DNA of 64,000 bases. Source: Linnemannia schmuckeri (Eukaryota > Mortierellomycota > Mortierellomycetes > Mortierellales > Mortierellaceae). The notes beneath the pieces are model-generated. The model ran no database searches, was not told where the DNA came from, and saw only the letters and a list, made by a program, of their open reading frames with translations. The position numbers were made by a program, and so were the translations under genes. The stretch spans positions 1,302,001 through 1,366,000 of the forward strand of contig JANATG010000009.1 in assembly GCA_029449235.1 (NCBI GenBank). Reading direction: 5' to 3'. Each line of letters begins with the position of its first letter. Position 1 is the stretch's first letter. Shown here piece after piece: positions 10,541-21,664 of the stretch.

Positions 10541-13500
10541 TGGACAACCGCATTTCATTGTGCTGTTCATAAGCACGTATCTATTCCTCAAATACGCCTG
10601 TTTTCACTTTCTAAACAACATGCACTCAGATTGGTAGGTTATCAAAACCAAAAAAAAAAAAAAAAAAAAAAAAAAAGCTGATGATGGCAACACAGAAAGT
10701 CGAATCCAGACAACAAACAAAACGCAGCCCACTACTCTCACCGGATTTGTCGAATGCTCTCGACCTAATAAGAAAGGAAGAGGATGTGGCACCGTTGTGG
10801 GTGGGCACGCACCCCTCGCATCCTCGGTAATTTCAACCACAAGGCTGGTATGCTCTCTCGTTCGTTCTGTCCAAAATAGATATCTCTCGGTGCGTGAAGG
10901 GGTCGTTGATCTCTATTTTTTTCTTTCTGGCTGAATGGGTGTGCGATGAATTGATGGAAGGTAAGTGATAGTAGCGCTGCGTCCCATCTTTAGCAGCCAG
11001 GTGTTAAGGAAGCAAATGACCTCGTTGCTTTTGTCCTTTTTCTTTAACATGCCCTCTTGGTTCGTTTATTTTTGGACACACATACGAAAACGAACACCAC
11101 CCACGCACCTAAGGTAGAAAGTCATGGAAGAATGAGGATGGTGGAGACGGTCAAAAGAAAAAAATAAGGCGCGCCGTCCATTTTTTTTTTCTTTTTTTCT
11201 TTCGTTCTCTCGTTCTTTGAATGCGAATAGATCTTCATGCATAATGCACATCTATGTCAAAAAAGGTGGTCCTTTGTTACCTTCCAATTGAATAACAGAA
11301 TACCAAGGTCACCAGGACAGGAGCAATGGATATAGACCCATACATACACATGAGCACTAACTAGCAAACGAGGCGGCGTCGAAAGAGATGTGATTCAGTC
11401 CCTCTCTCTCGCTCTTCCTTCGCGCAAGGGCCTTCTATCACTATCTGTCTAGTTTATTTTTTGCTATTCAGGTACTGACACACTGTCCTTAGAGACTACT
11501 GTAAGATAGGAGCAACCTTAAGAAAAGTTGAAGAAACCGGCTAATTGACTATGCCATAAGTTTCAATTCGCAACAACATTCGGCTGAAGATATATTTCGT
11601 CTGAAATTTAAGCAAAAGTAGCATGTTCAATCTCCTTTTCTTTCTCTCACGTCTCCACATCACTACCAGTACCACCACCACTCCCACACGCATGCGTTCG
11701 AGAGATAGAGACGATAGCTTGGTCATAAGTACGAAAAAGATCGCCTCAATGCCGTTGAGAGAGTGAACGGCGCGAGAAAATATGAGAGCGTTTCACAAAA
11801 TGGCACTGCCAGCAAAAAGCAAAAATCTACTCAACGATAATTTATTCACTGAGGGATGTTGTTGTTTGACCACAGGTCAGGCTAGGAGCGCAAATCAAAT
11901 GTATGGACGAGAGGAGGGACAGAAAAGGAAGGAGTGGGAATCTTCCTTATAGCGACCTTTCCAGCCAACAAACATCAACATCAACGATTAAAAAAAGAAT
12001 GAGATCAGGCCTTGTCAATTCGTTCTGAACTGTACAACAACGAGTAGTGATAGTCAACCTTGCAAAAAGGCTGCGCGTGTTTGCTGCTTTCGTTCTAGAA
12101 ATATCCTTTCGTCTATGCATCATGTTTTTACGCCCGCCTAGGAGTCTACACTTCGGCATGACAAAAAATAGAGTGAGTCCGAGCATCGAACGTGAGATTG
12201 AGGGTTTTGAATAACGAAACATTCGTGTATACAAAGGTGGAAAAAAAACGTCGTTCGCCGCTGTGTTCATCCCAAAAATAGGCTATCGATAAATGTCAAC
12301 ATGAAAATCTCGCCGTAAAAACGAGAGGATAATGCGACAATTGGATCACTTTCCTACTCTGCTTTGATCGCGGTGCATGTTTCTTGTTCCTGCAACTCAT
12401 TTAAAAAACACATGGTCGACAGCCAACAACGTCTGGCAAAAATAGCAACAACAACGGAAAAAAGGGTCCAATGGCAGTTGGATGGGTGACACGACCACAG
12501 CCCAATAAACAAACGAAAAGGAAAAAAAATGAATTGCCTTTTTGGTACTTTGACCCTCGGCGTCGACTATCTTTTTTGCGGCTTTGCATCATCATTATCG
12601 TTACTAACGCCATTAGCCCCCTCTATCCCATCCTACCATGCCTTGCCTAAAAATGACTCCTGCGCTTCTCCTTCGGATCTTTTCCACCTCTAGTATGACC
12701 GCGGCAACAACCGCGGCGCCTTTCTCTTTTCATTCATTCACAAAACACCATTTTGACCAGGCCGACTATGACAACGGATGTTATTTTTAAAAGGCTATGT
12801 CAACCGCATGTCGACTACGCATTCATTTCCGTAGTAACGCGTAAAAATAGCACGCAAAAGCTCTTTGACGCGTTTCTCACTTTTAACTCATCTATTGTCG
12901 TAGTGAATGAGCTCGTGTGCACTTAGCTAGCTGCACGGCGCGCGACAAAGAATTGTGGCCGTGTATTTGTGCCGGAGTAAGATATTGCCTTAATGCATGA
13001 AAAAAATCCTTTCTCCTTATTTTGCTACTTGAAATAAAGGAAGAGAAAAAAAAGACCATGGGCAAACAACGCGTAATTGTATGCACGTGGGCGACAACTC
13101 AATCAAGTTCCTGAATAAAACGTTAAGAGACGCCAGTTTGTTTGATTCATTCATTCTGGCATCAAGCCCTCATGCCTTTTCTCCTTCATAGTAACTCCAA
13201 GGCAGGAGGGAGAGGAAGAAGGGCGAGTCGCGATCTTTATAGTTTTTGGATAATTTTAGAATTTTGATGTTATTCTTGGATGAGCAGTACTTTTTTTTGC
13301 CGCCCCTGCTGCTGCTGCTGAGGCGTGTGAAGGATAAAGAAGTGAGGAGAGGTGAGAAATGGGCGTAAGAAGAAAGTGCTTCTATAAGTTTCGTTGTTTC
13401 TTTTTTCCTGGCAGCGAGACTCTTCTTCATCGTTTTCCTCTTCTTTCTATCTCACTCTCAAGTTCAATGATGGAAGAACTTGAACTTCTGGAAAAAAAAA

Positions 13501-15014
13501 AGGAGAAGAGGTATCTCTCCGATGGTGGTTGTTGTGGCCAAAGATAAAAAATGGGTTCAAGACTGCAGCCCATTTTGCGAGTCTCAATTACTTTTGGAGC
13601 GAGAAAGAGCGAGAAGGGGGGAGAGGCATTCGGCAGAATACTAGAGGGGCAAAATAAGACAAACGCGCGCAGAACCTCAGGATCATTGATCGACCGAAAA
13701 GAACCATGCACTCCAGTTACTGTCTCTTATATTCTTGGTACCTTCCCTCTCCCCCTTCCTTCCTTCGTTCTCCCTTTTCTCTCACCCCTTTACTCCTGAG
13801 CGACAAAACTGCCCGTGATCTTTGTTTTATTTTATCAAAGAGTACCGACGTTGTTCCAAGTCATGGAGGCATATCAAGTGCATGGAAATGATAGAAAAAA
13901 ATCAAGGCTTTTGGGTGGCAACTGAGTGACATGGGTGGTGTGGAGGTGGACAAACCCACAAATTTTCTATTGTTGGCACATGGAGTGTCCAGGTGGGTCA
14001 AACACGGAGGCCAATGAAAGACACAGACCTCCCCTAATCTGGACAGCTGGTCGGTGTGAAAACAGCGTATATCCCCTTACCTTCTATCATATACTTCCTC
14101 CCTTTCCCCTTAGTCGCAACCACCATTGCTGCATCCCACTTCTATTTCAAGGGGAAAGGGAGAAGGACAGAAGAGCACACGGACTTAATAGGCCCAGCCC
14201 CCTTAATCTCTCTACAGCAATGCAATTTATGAGAAATTTATGAGAAATGGTCGCTATCAGTCTAGGATACTTGAAATGCCAAAATAGTCTGGGGAAGATC
14301 ATGGAAAAAAAGGTACATCGCCCTTGTTCAAGTCCGAGCACCAGCCCTCTTTCCAGAATTATAGGGAAAGGATCCATTGAGACATAGATCTTTATTATCA
14401 GAGTTTGGCACTAGGACAAATACAGGTATTTGTATCGCTCTCATGATCTGTATCTTGGGTTGCCCAGCTGCCACCGTTTTCCTCTTTTCAACCATATTCT
14501 AAACTCAGTGCAAACCTCGAGCCTGACAGGAGCAATTGCGAAGTGGTGAGTGTTTGAATATTCAGCCTTTTCTCTTTTATTATAGAAGTTAGTAAAGCCC
14601 TTTTTGCCGTCAGTCCATCCATCCGCCTCAACTCTCGACTTTGCTTGTCCTTTTTTCTTGGTTAGCTCGCCTTTCTGAGCCCGACCCAGGGCGTCCGATC
14701 GTTTACGAAAAAAGGGCCCGAGTGAGGTGAGGTGGTGGTGGTGGTGGACAGGAATGGTCCTTTTTAGGCAGTCGTATGCCCATATGCCCCTTGTAATTGG
14801 TGCATGCCTTTGCCCCTTATTTTTAGATATGCATGAGAGAAGAAACAAACAATGAGCGATAGCCGAGGAAACAGATACATGACGATAATTTATCCAACGT
14901 GGGTCAGGAACCATCTCCTATCCTTATCGATCCATATAGGGAACACCCACTCACCCACTTACAGCGGTCGAGGGATAATGCTCATTCCTTTTTCTCTCGC
15001 TTTTTCTGGCATAG

Positions 15015-15020
15015 TATAAA
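15015..15020 (+). promoter_or_regulatory. TATA box of secreted paralog 3
   Basis: TATAAA followed by GACTGGGG, 109 bases before the ATG at 15124; a CT-rich leader follows, the same layout as the other two paralogs. Confidence 0.6.
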
Positions 15021-15123
15021 GACTGGGGAGTTGCCTCTCCCTTCCTTATTTTTTTCTTCTTCACTCTTCCATCCCACCTCCCTCCTCCACGCCTTTCATA
15101 CTTCCACAAAACACATACGTAAA

Positions 15124-15699
15124 ATGCGCTCGAACATGAAAACCGTCCTTGCAGCTGTGCTGTTGACCCTGATCGCCAACTTGGCCATGGCTGCAGCCCC
15201 CACCAAGAAGGTGACCACTACCAAGCCTACCACAAAGCCCCCAACTACTTCCAAGATGGGCCAAACCGCCGTGATCCTCAGCGCCACCGATTACTGCATC
15301 TTCCTCCCTCCCAAATACGGCGGTGACATTGCCGCCAACGAGGACAGCGCTGTCGCCTTCTGTACCAAACCCAACCTCCCCGGCGCTCCCAACGCGCAAG
15401 TTCTCCCTCCCGGATTCATCAAGTCATCCCACTACGTTGTCAACACTCAGAAAGGCTACGTCCAGATCACTGGCCGCATCGATCGTTCCAAGTACGGTCT
15501 CTCGTCCAAGGATGGTGGTGGACAGTACGATCTTCGTGCGCCCGTTGGCTCAAAGATGAACGGATACAATGCCTTTGTCCAGTTGACCGAGCCGGATGTG
15601 GAGATCTTCTGTATTCGTGCATGCATGACCAAGGCCGATTGCCCTGTCAACAAGTCCACCTACGGATGCAAGAAGGTCCTTGGCGGTGACTATTCTTAA
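15124..15699 (+). CDS. Secreted cysteine-containing protein, paralog 3, with Thr/Lys/Pro linker
   Basis: Single exon, 191 residues. Signal peptide about residues 1-24 (MRSNMKTVLAAVLLTLIANL then AMA). Then a linker of about 20 residues, KKVTTTKPTTKPPTTSK, rich in Thr, Pro and Lys, which the paralogs lack. It looks like an O-mannosylated spacer. The family domain follows, with six cysteines at 58, 80, 163, 167, 173 and 182: DYCIFLPPKYGGDIAANED, AFCTK, GYVQITGRIDRSKYGLS, DGGGQYD, TEPDVEIFCIRAC, DCPVNKSTYGC, KVLGGDYS. It lies 4.7 kb from paralog 2 in the opposite direction, so the local duplication involved an inversion or dispersed copies. Function unknown. Confidence 0.92.
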   Translation: MRSNMKTVLAAVLLTLIANLAMAAAPTKKVTTTKPTTKPPTTSKMGQTAVILSATDYCIFLPPKYGGDIAANEDSAVAFCTKPNLPGAPNAQVLPPGFIKSSHYVVNTQKGYVQITGRIDRSKYGLSSKDGGGQYDLRAPVGSKMNGYNAFVQLTEPDVEIFCIRACMTKADCPVNKSTYGCKKVLGGDYS

Positions 15700-16200
15700 A
15701 TGTGTTGAATTGATAGATGCCTCTCGTCAGCATTGTAAGATACAGAAAAAAAAATATATAAGTAATAAACATAAAAAAAACATAAAACCAAACACAGCCT
15801 CACATATCTGTCCATCTGAAAGGAAGCAAGGATTTGAGGACAAAATTCTTTAGTTGTGATGGGAAATAAAAAAAAAAATAGAAAATTTACTCGAGAGAAG
15901 CATGAGACCAATGCTGTCGTTATGTTTAACGTCTTTTGCTGTGCTTGTTCTTCATATCCCTTTGCATTCTCTTCCCACCTTATCTTCCCTGTCATTTGCG
16001 CATGGCTTCTGTAACTCCCTCCACCACGTTTCTCAAACGTTTCATCCTATTAAGGTCACTTCCCCCTAAATTTTAAAAAAGTCGCTGTCGAGCAAGCACG
16101 ACTTTTTCGAGCTTACTTTTCTGGCCTTTGCCACCATTATTCGATCAAAACTGAAAAGAGGGCAGGCGAAGATGTACAAGGAAGAGTTTGGTCGAGAACG

Positions 16201-16241
<41 letters not shown>

Positions 16242-16781
16242 CAAGGGTGGTGATACCACTGCGTTCCTGAATTGATACATTGTTCATAAAGTAACCGTGT
16301 CGTCGTCTCTCGCTTTTTTTTCCCACTGCATCTTTCATACATCCAAAGTAGCATATCATTTTTCAATCTTTGTTTTATTCAATAAAAAATTACAAAATGA
16401 AAAAAAAAGTTATGGCGGGGCTTGTTGGTTACGTTCTGTGAAAAAAAAAAAAAAATGAAAAAAGGGAATTGGTATCCTTAGTCAACAAGCCCTCGAAAGA
16501 GTAAAGAAAGAGAAAATGAAAGCACTGAAAGTTGGAAAAAAAAAAGAGAAGAGTATCAAAAAAGAGAGGAAATGAAGAAAAGAACACAAACAAGAAAATA
16601 AAGACACTGCTAATGGGCATTTGGGAGGGATGGCGGCTATTCCCTTGTTAAATGCTTTCACATCGTGGCCACCACAAATCCATATCCTTCATCGCGATGA
16701 AAATGTCCAATTCCCTTGCTGATCGTGTTCTCTCTCCAGTCCAGATCTCCCTGAAAAAAGGCTGAGGCAACGACTCCTCGT
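15700..16781. other. Intergenic region, 3' ends of paralog 3 and AdoMetDC
   Basis: Convergent 3' regions. AATAAA-type signals follow paralog 3 near 15763. An uninterrupted run of 39 A occupies 16201-16239. No gene seen. Confidence 0.6.
16201..16239. repeat. A39 homopolymer
   Basis: Thirty-nine consecutive A on the plus strand, the longest single-base run I saw in the window. No poly(A)-addition signal lies just upstream on the plus strand and I could not identify a flanking target-site duplication, so it is not clearly the tail of an inserted element. Confidence 0.9.
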
Positions 16782-18660
16782 TTAGGCCTTGGCCACAAAG
16801 TGTCCAAAGACCAAGTCGCAACCATCAAACTCGTACAGGATACGATCAGTGCGAGAGAAACCGGCAATACGGCCCATAGCCTTGACCATGCGGCGCTGGC
16901 GGCGCTCCATCTGGCGCTCCGACTCCATCTGACCATCCTCAGTCAAATGGGACGAAAATAAGGTGACGCTCATGGTGCCAGGCTGGAAGATCTCGACCAC
17001 CCGCGAGATCAAGTCCGTCAAGGTCTCAGGTCCAGTGTAAGTTGCCTCGCTGACAACCTCCTTGGTCTTGCCCTCCTCCTCAGCTGTGTCGCCGTCCTCG
17101 CTAGCAGACGACGATCCGGCTGAGTTGTCGCCAGATGCAGAGCGGCTCTTGCTGCTCTTCTTGTGGCGCAAGCCCACAGGAATGTTGGTCTCGAATGACG
17201 CGTACGAGCAGACGGGCTCGGGGGTCACATGGATCGTGTAGTAGTTGCCATCCTGGAGCGCGTTGGCCGAGTATCCGCAGGGTGTGAACAAAAACGAGTC
17301 CAGCTGAGCCTGGGGGAACAATCCTGCCAAACCAGTCTCCTGATCAACACGGACACCACCGACAGTGCCGGGAACATCATCCTCGCGCTGGTAGAATCGC
17401 TTCATGGCCTCGGGGTTCAAGTTGGTCATGAGAATCTCAACGGTCTGATCGTGCGAAGGGTAAAGGTAGCTGGCGCTGCTCGAAGACGACGCGATCGAGA
17501 TCGACGACGAAGACGATGAGAGAGACGAAGCAGACGACAAGCTAGGTGACGAAGCAATGGGTGAGGCTGCGCCAGATTCTCCTCCAACCTCGCGAGTAAC
17601 AATGCTCAAGGGCTGAGCACCAGACTCGTTGACATCACGTCCACCGACAACGACCACATCATTGCTGTTCTCCTCGGTAATGGCGACAGTGTCCGAGCTG
17701 AAACTGTTGCGGCGAGAAGTGATGTGCGAGAGGCAATCGTCCTGAGGAGCGGTTAGGTAGAGGCACCAGTGATCGCCATTGACCTTGCCGACAGTGTAGG
17801 CAGAGCCGTGTTCTAATCGATGCGAATTACAAAGGAATTTAGGCTAGTTAGCAAACAAGTCAAAAAAAAAAAACATATATATACACGCTGACAGCAATTG
17901 ATCGATTCGCTCCGTTTTCGCGCGACATACCGAAGTGGCGATCCAAAAAGGCGACCTCATCCTTCCAGTCGCGATGCACATGCAGCTGACGCTCGGGAAA
18001 CATAAAGGTCTTGCGGGAGTAAAAGACACGCCAGACCTTCTCGAGACCACAGTAGTTCTGAGCAATCTCTAAGATCTTGGGCAAGGCCATCAACAGAGTG
18101 GTGGTACCGCAGGTCTTGAGAATCAACTTGTGAGGGTAGACAAAGAAAGAGGACTCGCTCAAAAGAAAAGCATCCATGCAGTCGTTCTGGATCGAGTTGA
18201 GGACTTGGCACTTGACGATGGCCAACATCTCGTCCCAGACAGGCTTGGGAACGATGCGAAGGCCGTAACGGTCAGATCCTCCGAGGGTATCCTCCTCCGT
18301 GACGGGAGTCTGGAATTCGGTGGGGATGGTACGGATGCCCTGCAAAAGGTATGGAGCAGGGCCAAACCAGATCTCCAAGAGCTTTTCAGGTCCCTCGAAC
18401 GATCCAGCTTCCTGGGTGTCGTTGGTGGTATCTAAGAAGGCGTCGTTTTGGAATCCGGCTTCGTTGTCGTGCAAATGAGCATGATGGGCAGGGGCAGCGG
18501 GGGCGGGGGTGGCGATGGTTTCGTTGTTGTCGATGACAGCGGCGATGGCGGAAGCGGTGGTGGGATTAATAGAGTCGTTGAGGTGATTAAGAGCAGCCGA
18601 CTTGAGTTCGCCTGTGGCGGCGGCCTGGGCCAGAGAGGAGGCAGGGACAGGAACAGTCAT
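16782..18660 (-). CDS. SPE2: S-adenosylmethionine decarboxylase proenzyme
   Basis: Makes decarboxylated AdoMet, the aminopropyl donor for spermidine and spermine, in the cytosol. Exons 18660-17931 and 17812-16782 give 586 residues. The proenzyme cleaves itself at LLSESSFFV: Glu169-Ser170, with Ser170 becoming the pyruvoyl group. Other family features are intact: FEGPEKLLEIWF at 88-99, LKTCGTTTLL with the conserved Cys184, HGSAYTVGKVNGDHW at the exon join, and GYSANALQDGNYYTIHVTPE with the active-site Ser and His, then SYASFETN. It is longer than usual: about 80 extra N-terminal residues (Ala/His-rich) and a Ser-rich insert (about 17440-17580 in the sequence) between the two halves of the core. 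A second low-complexity stretch (SKSRSASGDNSAGSSSASED) follows. The single intron (17813-17930) starts GTATGT. Convergent with secreted paralog 3. Confidence 0.96.
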
Positions 18661-21600
18661 TCACGTGGGGGTCTTTCGGGGGTGTAAGAAAACTTAGGGT
18701 GGCTTTCTCAGAGGATGCACGAACACGAAGGGCACTGGAGGTTGCGTTTCTGACGAAATGATGGGCAGGTAGCTTTGGAATGTAAAGTCCTAGTAAGTTG
18801 AATGAAGAACCAGATAGTTAGCGAAAAAGGCCGTTCTGGTCGCAGGAAGTTATTAAAAAGGAGGTCATTGAGGTGTGAGAATTTGAGGTATGAAGAGCGA
18901 GAAAGGAGGTAGTATCCATGATTCCGTTGGAAGTGAGCACAGAAGGTGACAATAATAGTATCTGTCCGCAAGGATAGTGTTGTAGTGGCAACGGATGAGA
19001 TGTGAATATGGATCACACACAATTTCATGAGTGTGGTAGGGTTTGTTTGACACGCTGTGTCCCTACGTCATCGACCAAACAAAATTCAGGGGGAACCGAA
19101 AAGGGTCAATTGCCACGAGAAAGGAAAAAAAATAGATCGAGGGACTTTGATTGTCGGCCTCGTCTGAGGGCTGCTTGATGGCTCACATAAACAAGGTGGA
19201 AAAGGAAGAAAAGACAACAAGGGTCGACAATCCCTCCATTTTCGCCAATTTGATCCGGCCACATTGGCGATACACCAGCAAGCAAGGTGACAAAGAGGTA
19301 ACAACCACTGCTTTCGCTTTTGTCCTTCTTCCTTCTTTCGTTCTTTCTCTTTCCACTTTCTTCAGCTTCCCCTTTTTCAACTCTTGTTGTAGATGCTTCT
19401 TGCCGAGAAAACATCATGTTATGCTGTTGTTTTTCTGTGTTCTTTTGTCCCTCCTCAGGCTGTATGTTTTGTTGCCTTTGTTTTGTTTCGATCCAATTGT
19501 TGTTCTTGTGGTTGTTATTGTTGCTGATGTTACTGCTTATCCACAAACTGATAGCCCAAATGCTACGACATACTGCTGTCAACATCGTATGCTGCAAGGG
19601 CTATTGCTGATCCGTCTTTCATTGATAAAGATTTCTTTTCCATGTGGCAAAAGAAATTCACTTGAGTCACTGCGAACAGTAAAAGAGACTGGATCTTGTC
19701 GAGCCAATTGACTGTTATCCTGCTCTGTTTGCCTGGTTTTTCTTGACATGGTGTGGTTGATGTTGGTGTTTGACTTTTGATGTTTCCTTCTTCTCGCTTT
19801 CTCCTTGCACTTGAGCCCTTCTGTCCGCCCAGTGCTCCTCATATTACTCTACCCTCTCTGTCACTTCACTTTTTTCCTTTTCCTTCGTTCCATCCCTCTC
19901 GATCCGTCCCCTCCTCCTCTTCGACGGAAATCAAATCACGTCAAATCATTAACAAACAAATCCAAACCAAATCAAATCAAAACAAACCCTCGCCGCGTAA
20001 AGCATGAAAAAAGGCTGAATGTGTCTAACGGGTGATGGGCGATGAAAATGAAAATAAACCCCAATTGCAACAATTGATCAAATTTACCTTGTTATCCGAC
20101 TTGACAAGCCAAAAGCTGGATTAGCGATTGAGGAAGGAGGGTGAGGAGGGTGGGTGGTTGGGTACTCTTGTTGCTCGAGGTAGCAAAAGAGGATATTTTT
20201 TTGGGGTACTTTTTTTAAGAAAAAAAAGGAGGATGGAGTTTTTTTTTGTTAAAAGAAAATAAGAACGGGACTTAAAAAATAATATCAAAAATAAAAAATA
20301 ATGAAAATGGGGAGTAGCGATGCTATCGGCAGCAGGGGATGGGAACGAAGGGCAACTGAGGGGTGAACTGGACGGTGGCGCAAGAGTTGAGGTCGGGACC
20401 TGGACGCATAGCAAGTGGGGAGAGCTGGATAATCAAAAACGGAATTTTGACGGAAAAGAGTGGGAGAAAAAGTGGTAAAGCCTATGTATGTCAATTGAAC
20501 GATAGCAAAGGTTAGTGATCGTTCTTTGTTTCGTAAAAAGTTTTCTGTGATTGCAAGGGTTGGATCAGTAAAAAAAATGGGCTTTGATTCGGACATTGAG
20601 CATGTGTTGGTTATGATCTCGAGGATCACGACACCCCATGAAGGAGTGAAATAACTTACAACTCAAGGTGCTTTTACGTTTTTCAGAAGAGTGTGATCAG
20701 AATAGTTGAACAAATGATGAACGGGAACAAAAGAAGATAAGGAACTCTTGTTTTGTTGTTGTTGTTTGTAGTGGTGGAAAAGGGAAAAGTGTTTTGTGTG
20801 TAAGCTGAACGTGTTGTTGTTGTTGTTGTTGTTGTTGTTCTTTTGGGTGGGTGTTTGGTCGATGGGGATCGAGGGGAAGGAAGTGGAGCGAACAAAGAAG
20901 AAAAGAAAAGAAAGAAAAACAAAAAAAGCAGGATGGAAAAAATCTTTTTGTCCACTTTCTTGCTTGAGTAGAGTTTGTTTACGCTTCTCGTCATTGGCTG
21001 AGACAGCCTTATCGCAAGGGGGAGACCAGGAGGAAGAGATGGTTTGCCTTCACTCGTTCTAGCCTGACAAAACAGAGCAAGTTCACACACAAACACAAAC
21101 ACAAACACACGCCACCGCCACACGCACCCATACTCTCATTCACACAGACACAGACACATACACACGACCATTCCGAATTGTCAACTACTGTCGACTCACA
21201 CACTCCAAAGGAGTCTCTCTCCAGTGCAAACTCCGGCTCTTCCTTTTTCTTTTATGTTTTCTTGCTTCTCTTCGTGTTCTATTGTATACTCTCATCATTT
21301 TGCTCGTGTGTGGGAGTCAATCCTTCTTGCCTGTATTCACTCCTGTTTCTTGTTTTATCTATCATCGCCATATCAACTCACTCACTCGCGTGCTCATGTC
21401 AAGGCTCGTTTATTTCTCACAGAGCTTTGTGCAAAAAAAAGAGATTATCGGAGGGAGCTTTGGCCGCCAAATGTCGGAATCACAAAAGGGGGATCGAGGA
21501 AACATGGACACAGATAAACAGGAAAAAACAAGATGCTCCGGGATGAAAAATAGTTGTTTGGGCTAGACTGGACTTTTTTGCATCCTACCTCTTTCCTCCT

Positions 21601-21664
21601 CTCACAAAAACTCATCGATCGGGGTCTTCTGCTCCCTACATGTCGACATGATGTTGACCTTCTT
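18661..21664. other. 3.0-kb gene-poor stretch
   Basis: Contains the AdoMetDC promoter at its left end and the 3' region of the citrate carrier at its right. Simple sequence is common: (GTT)9 near 20812-20839 and a CA-rich stretch at 21084-21173. Reading frames here have neither domain nor splice continuity. No gene called. Confidence 0.55.

Larger units (their letters stand above)
10418..15123. other. 4.7-kb gene-poor stretch
   Basis: No reading frame here has a recognisable domain, codon bias or splice-linked continuation. It holds an A-run of 27 at 10650-10676, many short poly(A)/poly(T) runs, and the divergent promoters of secreted paralogs 2 and 3 at its ends. A 157-codon ATG frame on the minus strand (14441-14914) has no family resemblance and I do not call it. 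No tRNA seen. An unrecognised ncRNA or decayed element cannot be excluded. Confidence 0.55.

Noticed and set aside
14441..14914. 157-codon ATG reading frame on the minus strand
   Set aside because: No signal, domain, repeat pattern or splice context; composition looks like random translation of intergenic DNA.
19151..19711. 186-codon plus-strand frame upstream of the AdoMetDC gene
   Set aside because: Phe/Leu/Cys-rich translation of a CT-rich region; overlaps frames on the other strand of the same kind.
21084..21173. CA-rich stretch as a possible CRISPR-like or telomeric repeat
   Set aside because: Simple microsatellite without spacer structure; a eukaryotic nuclear locus.
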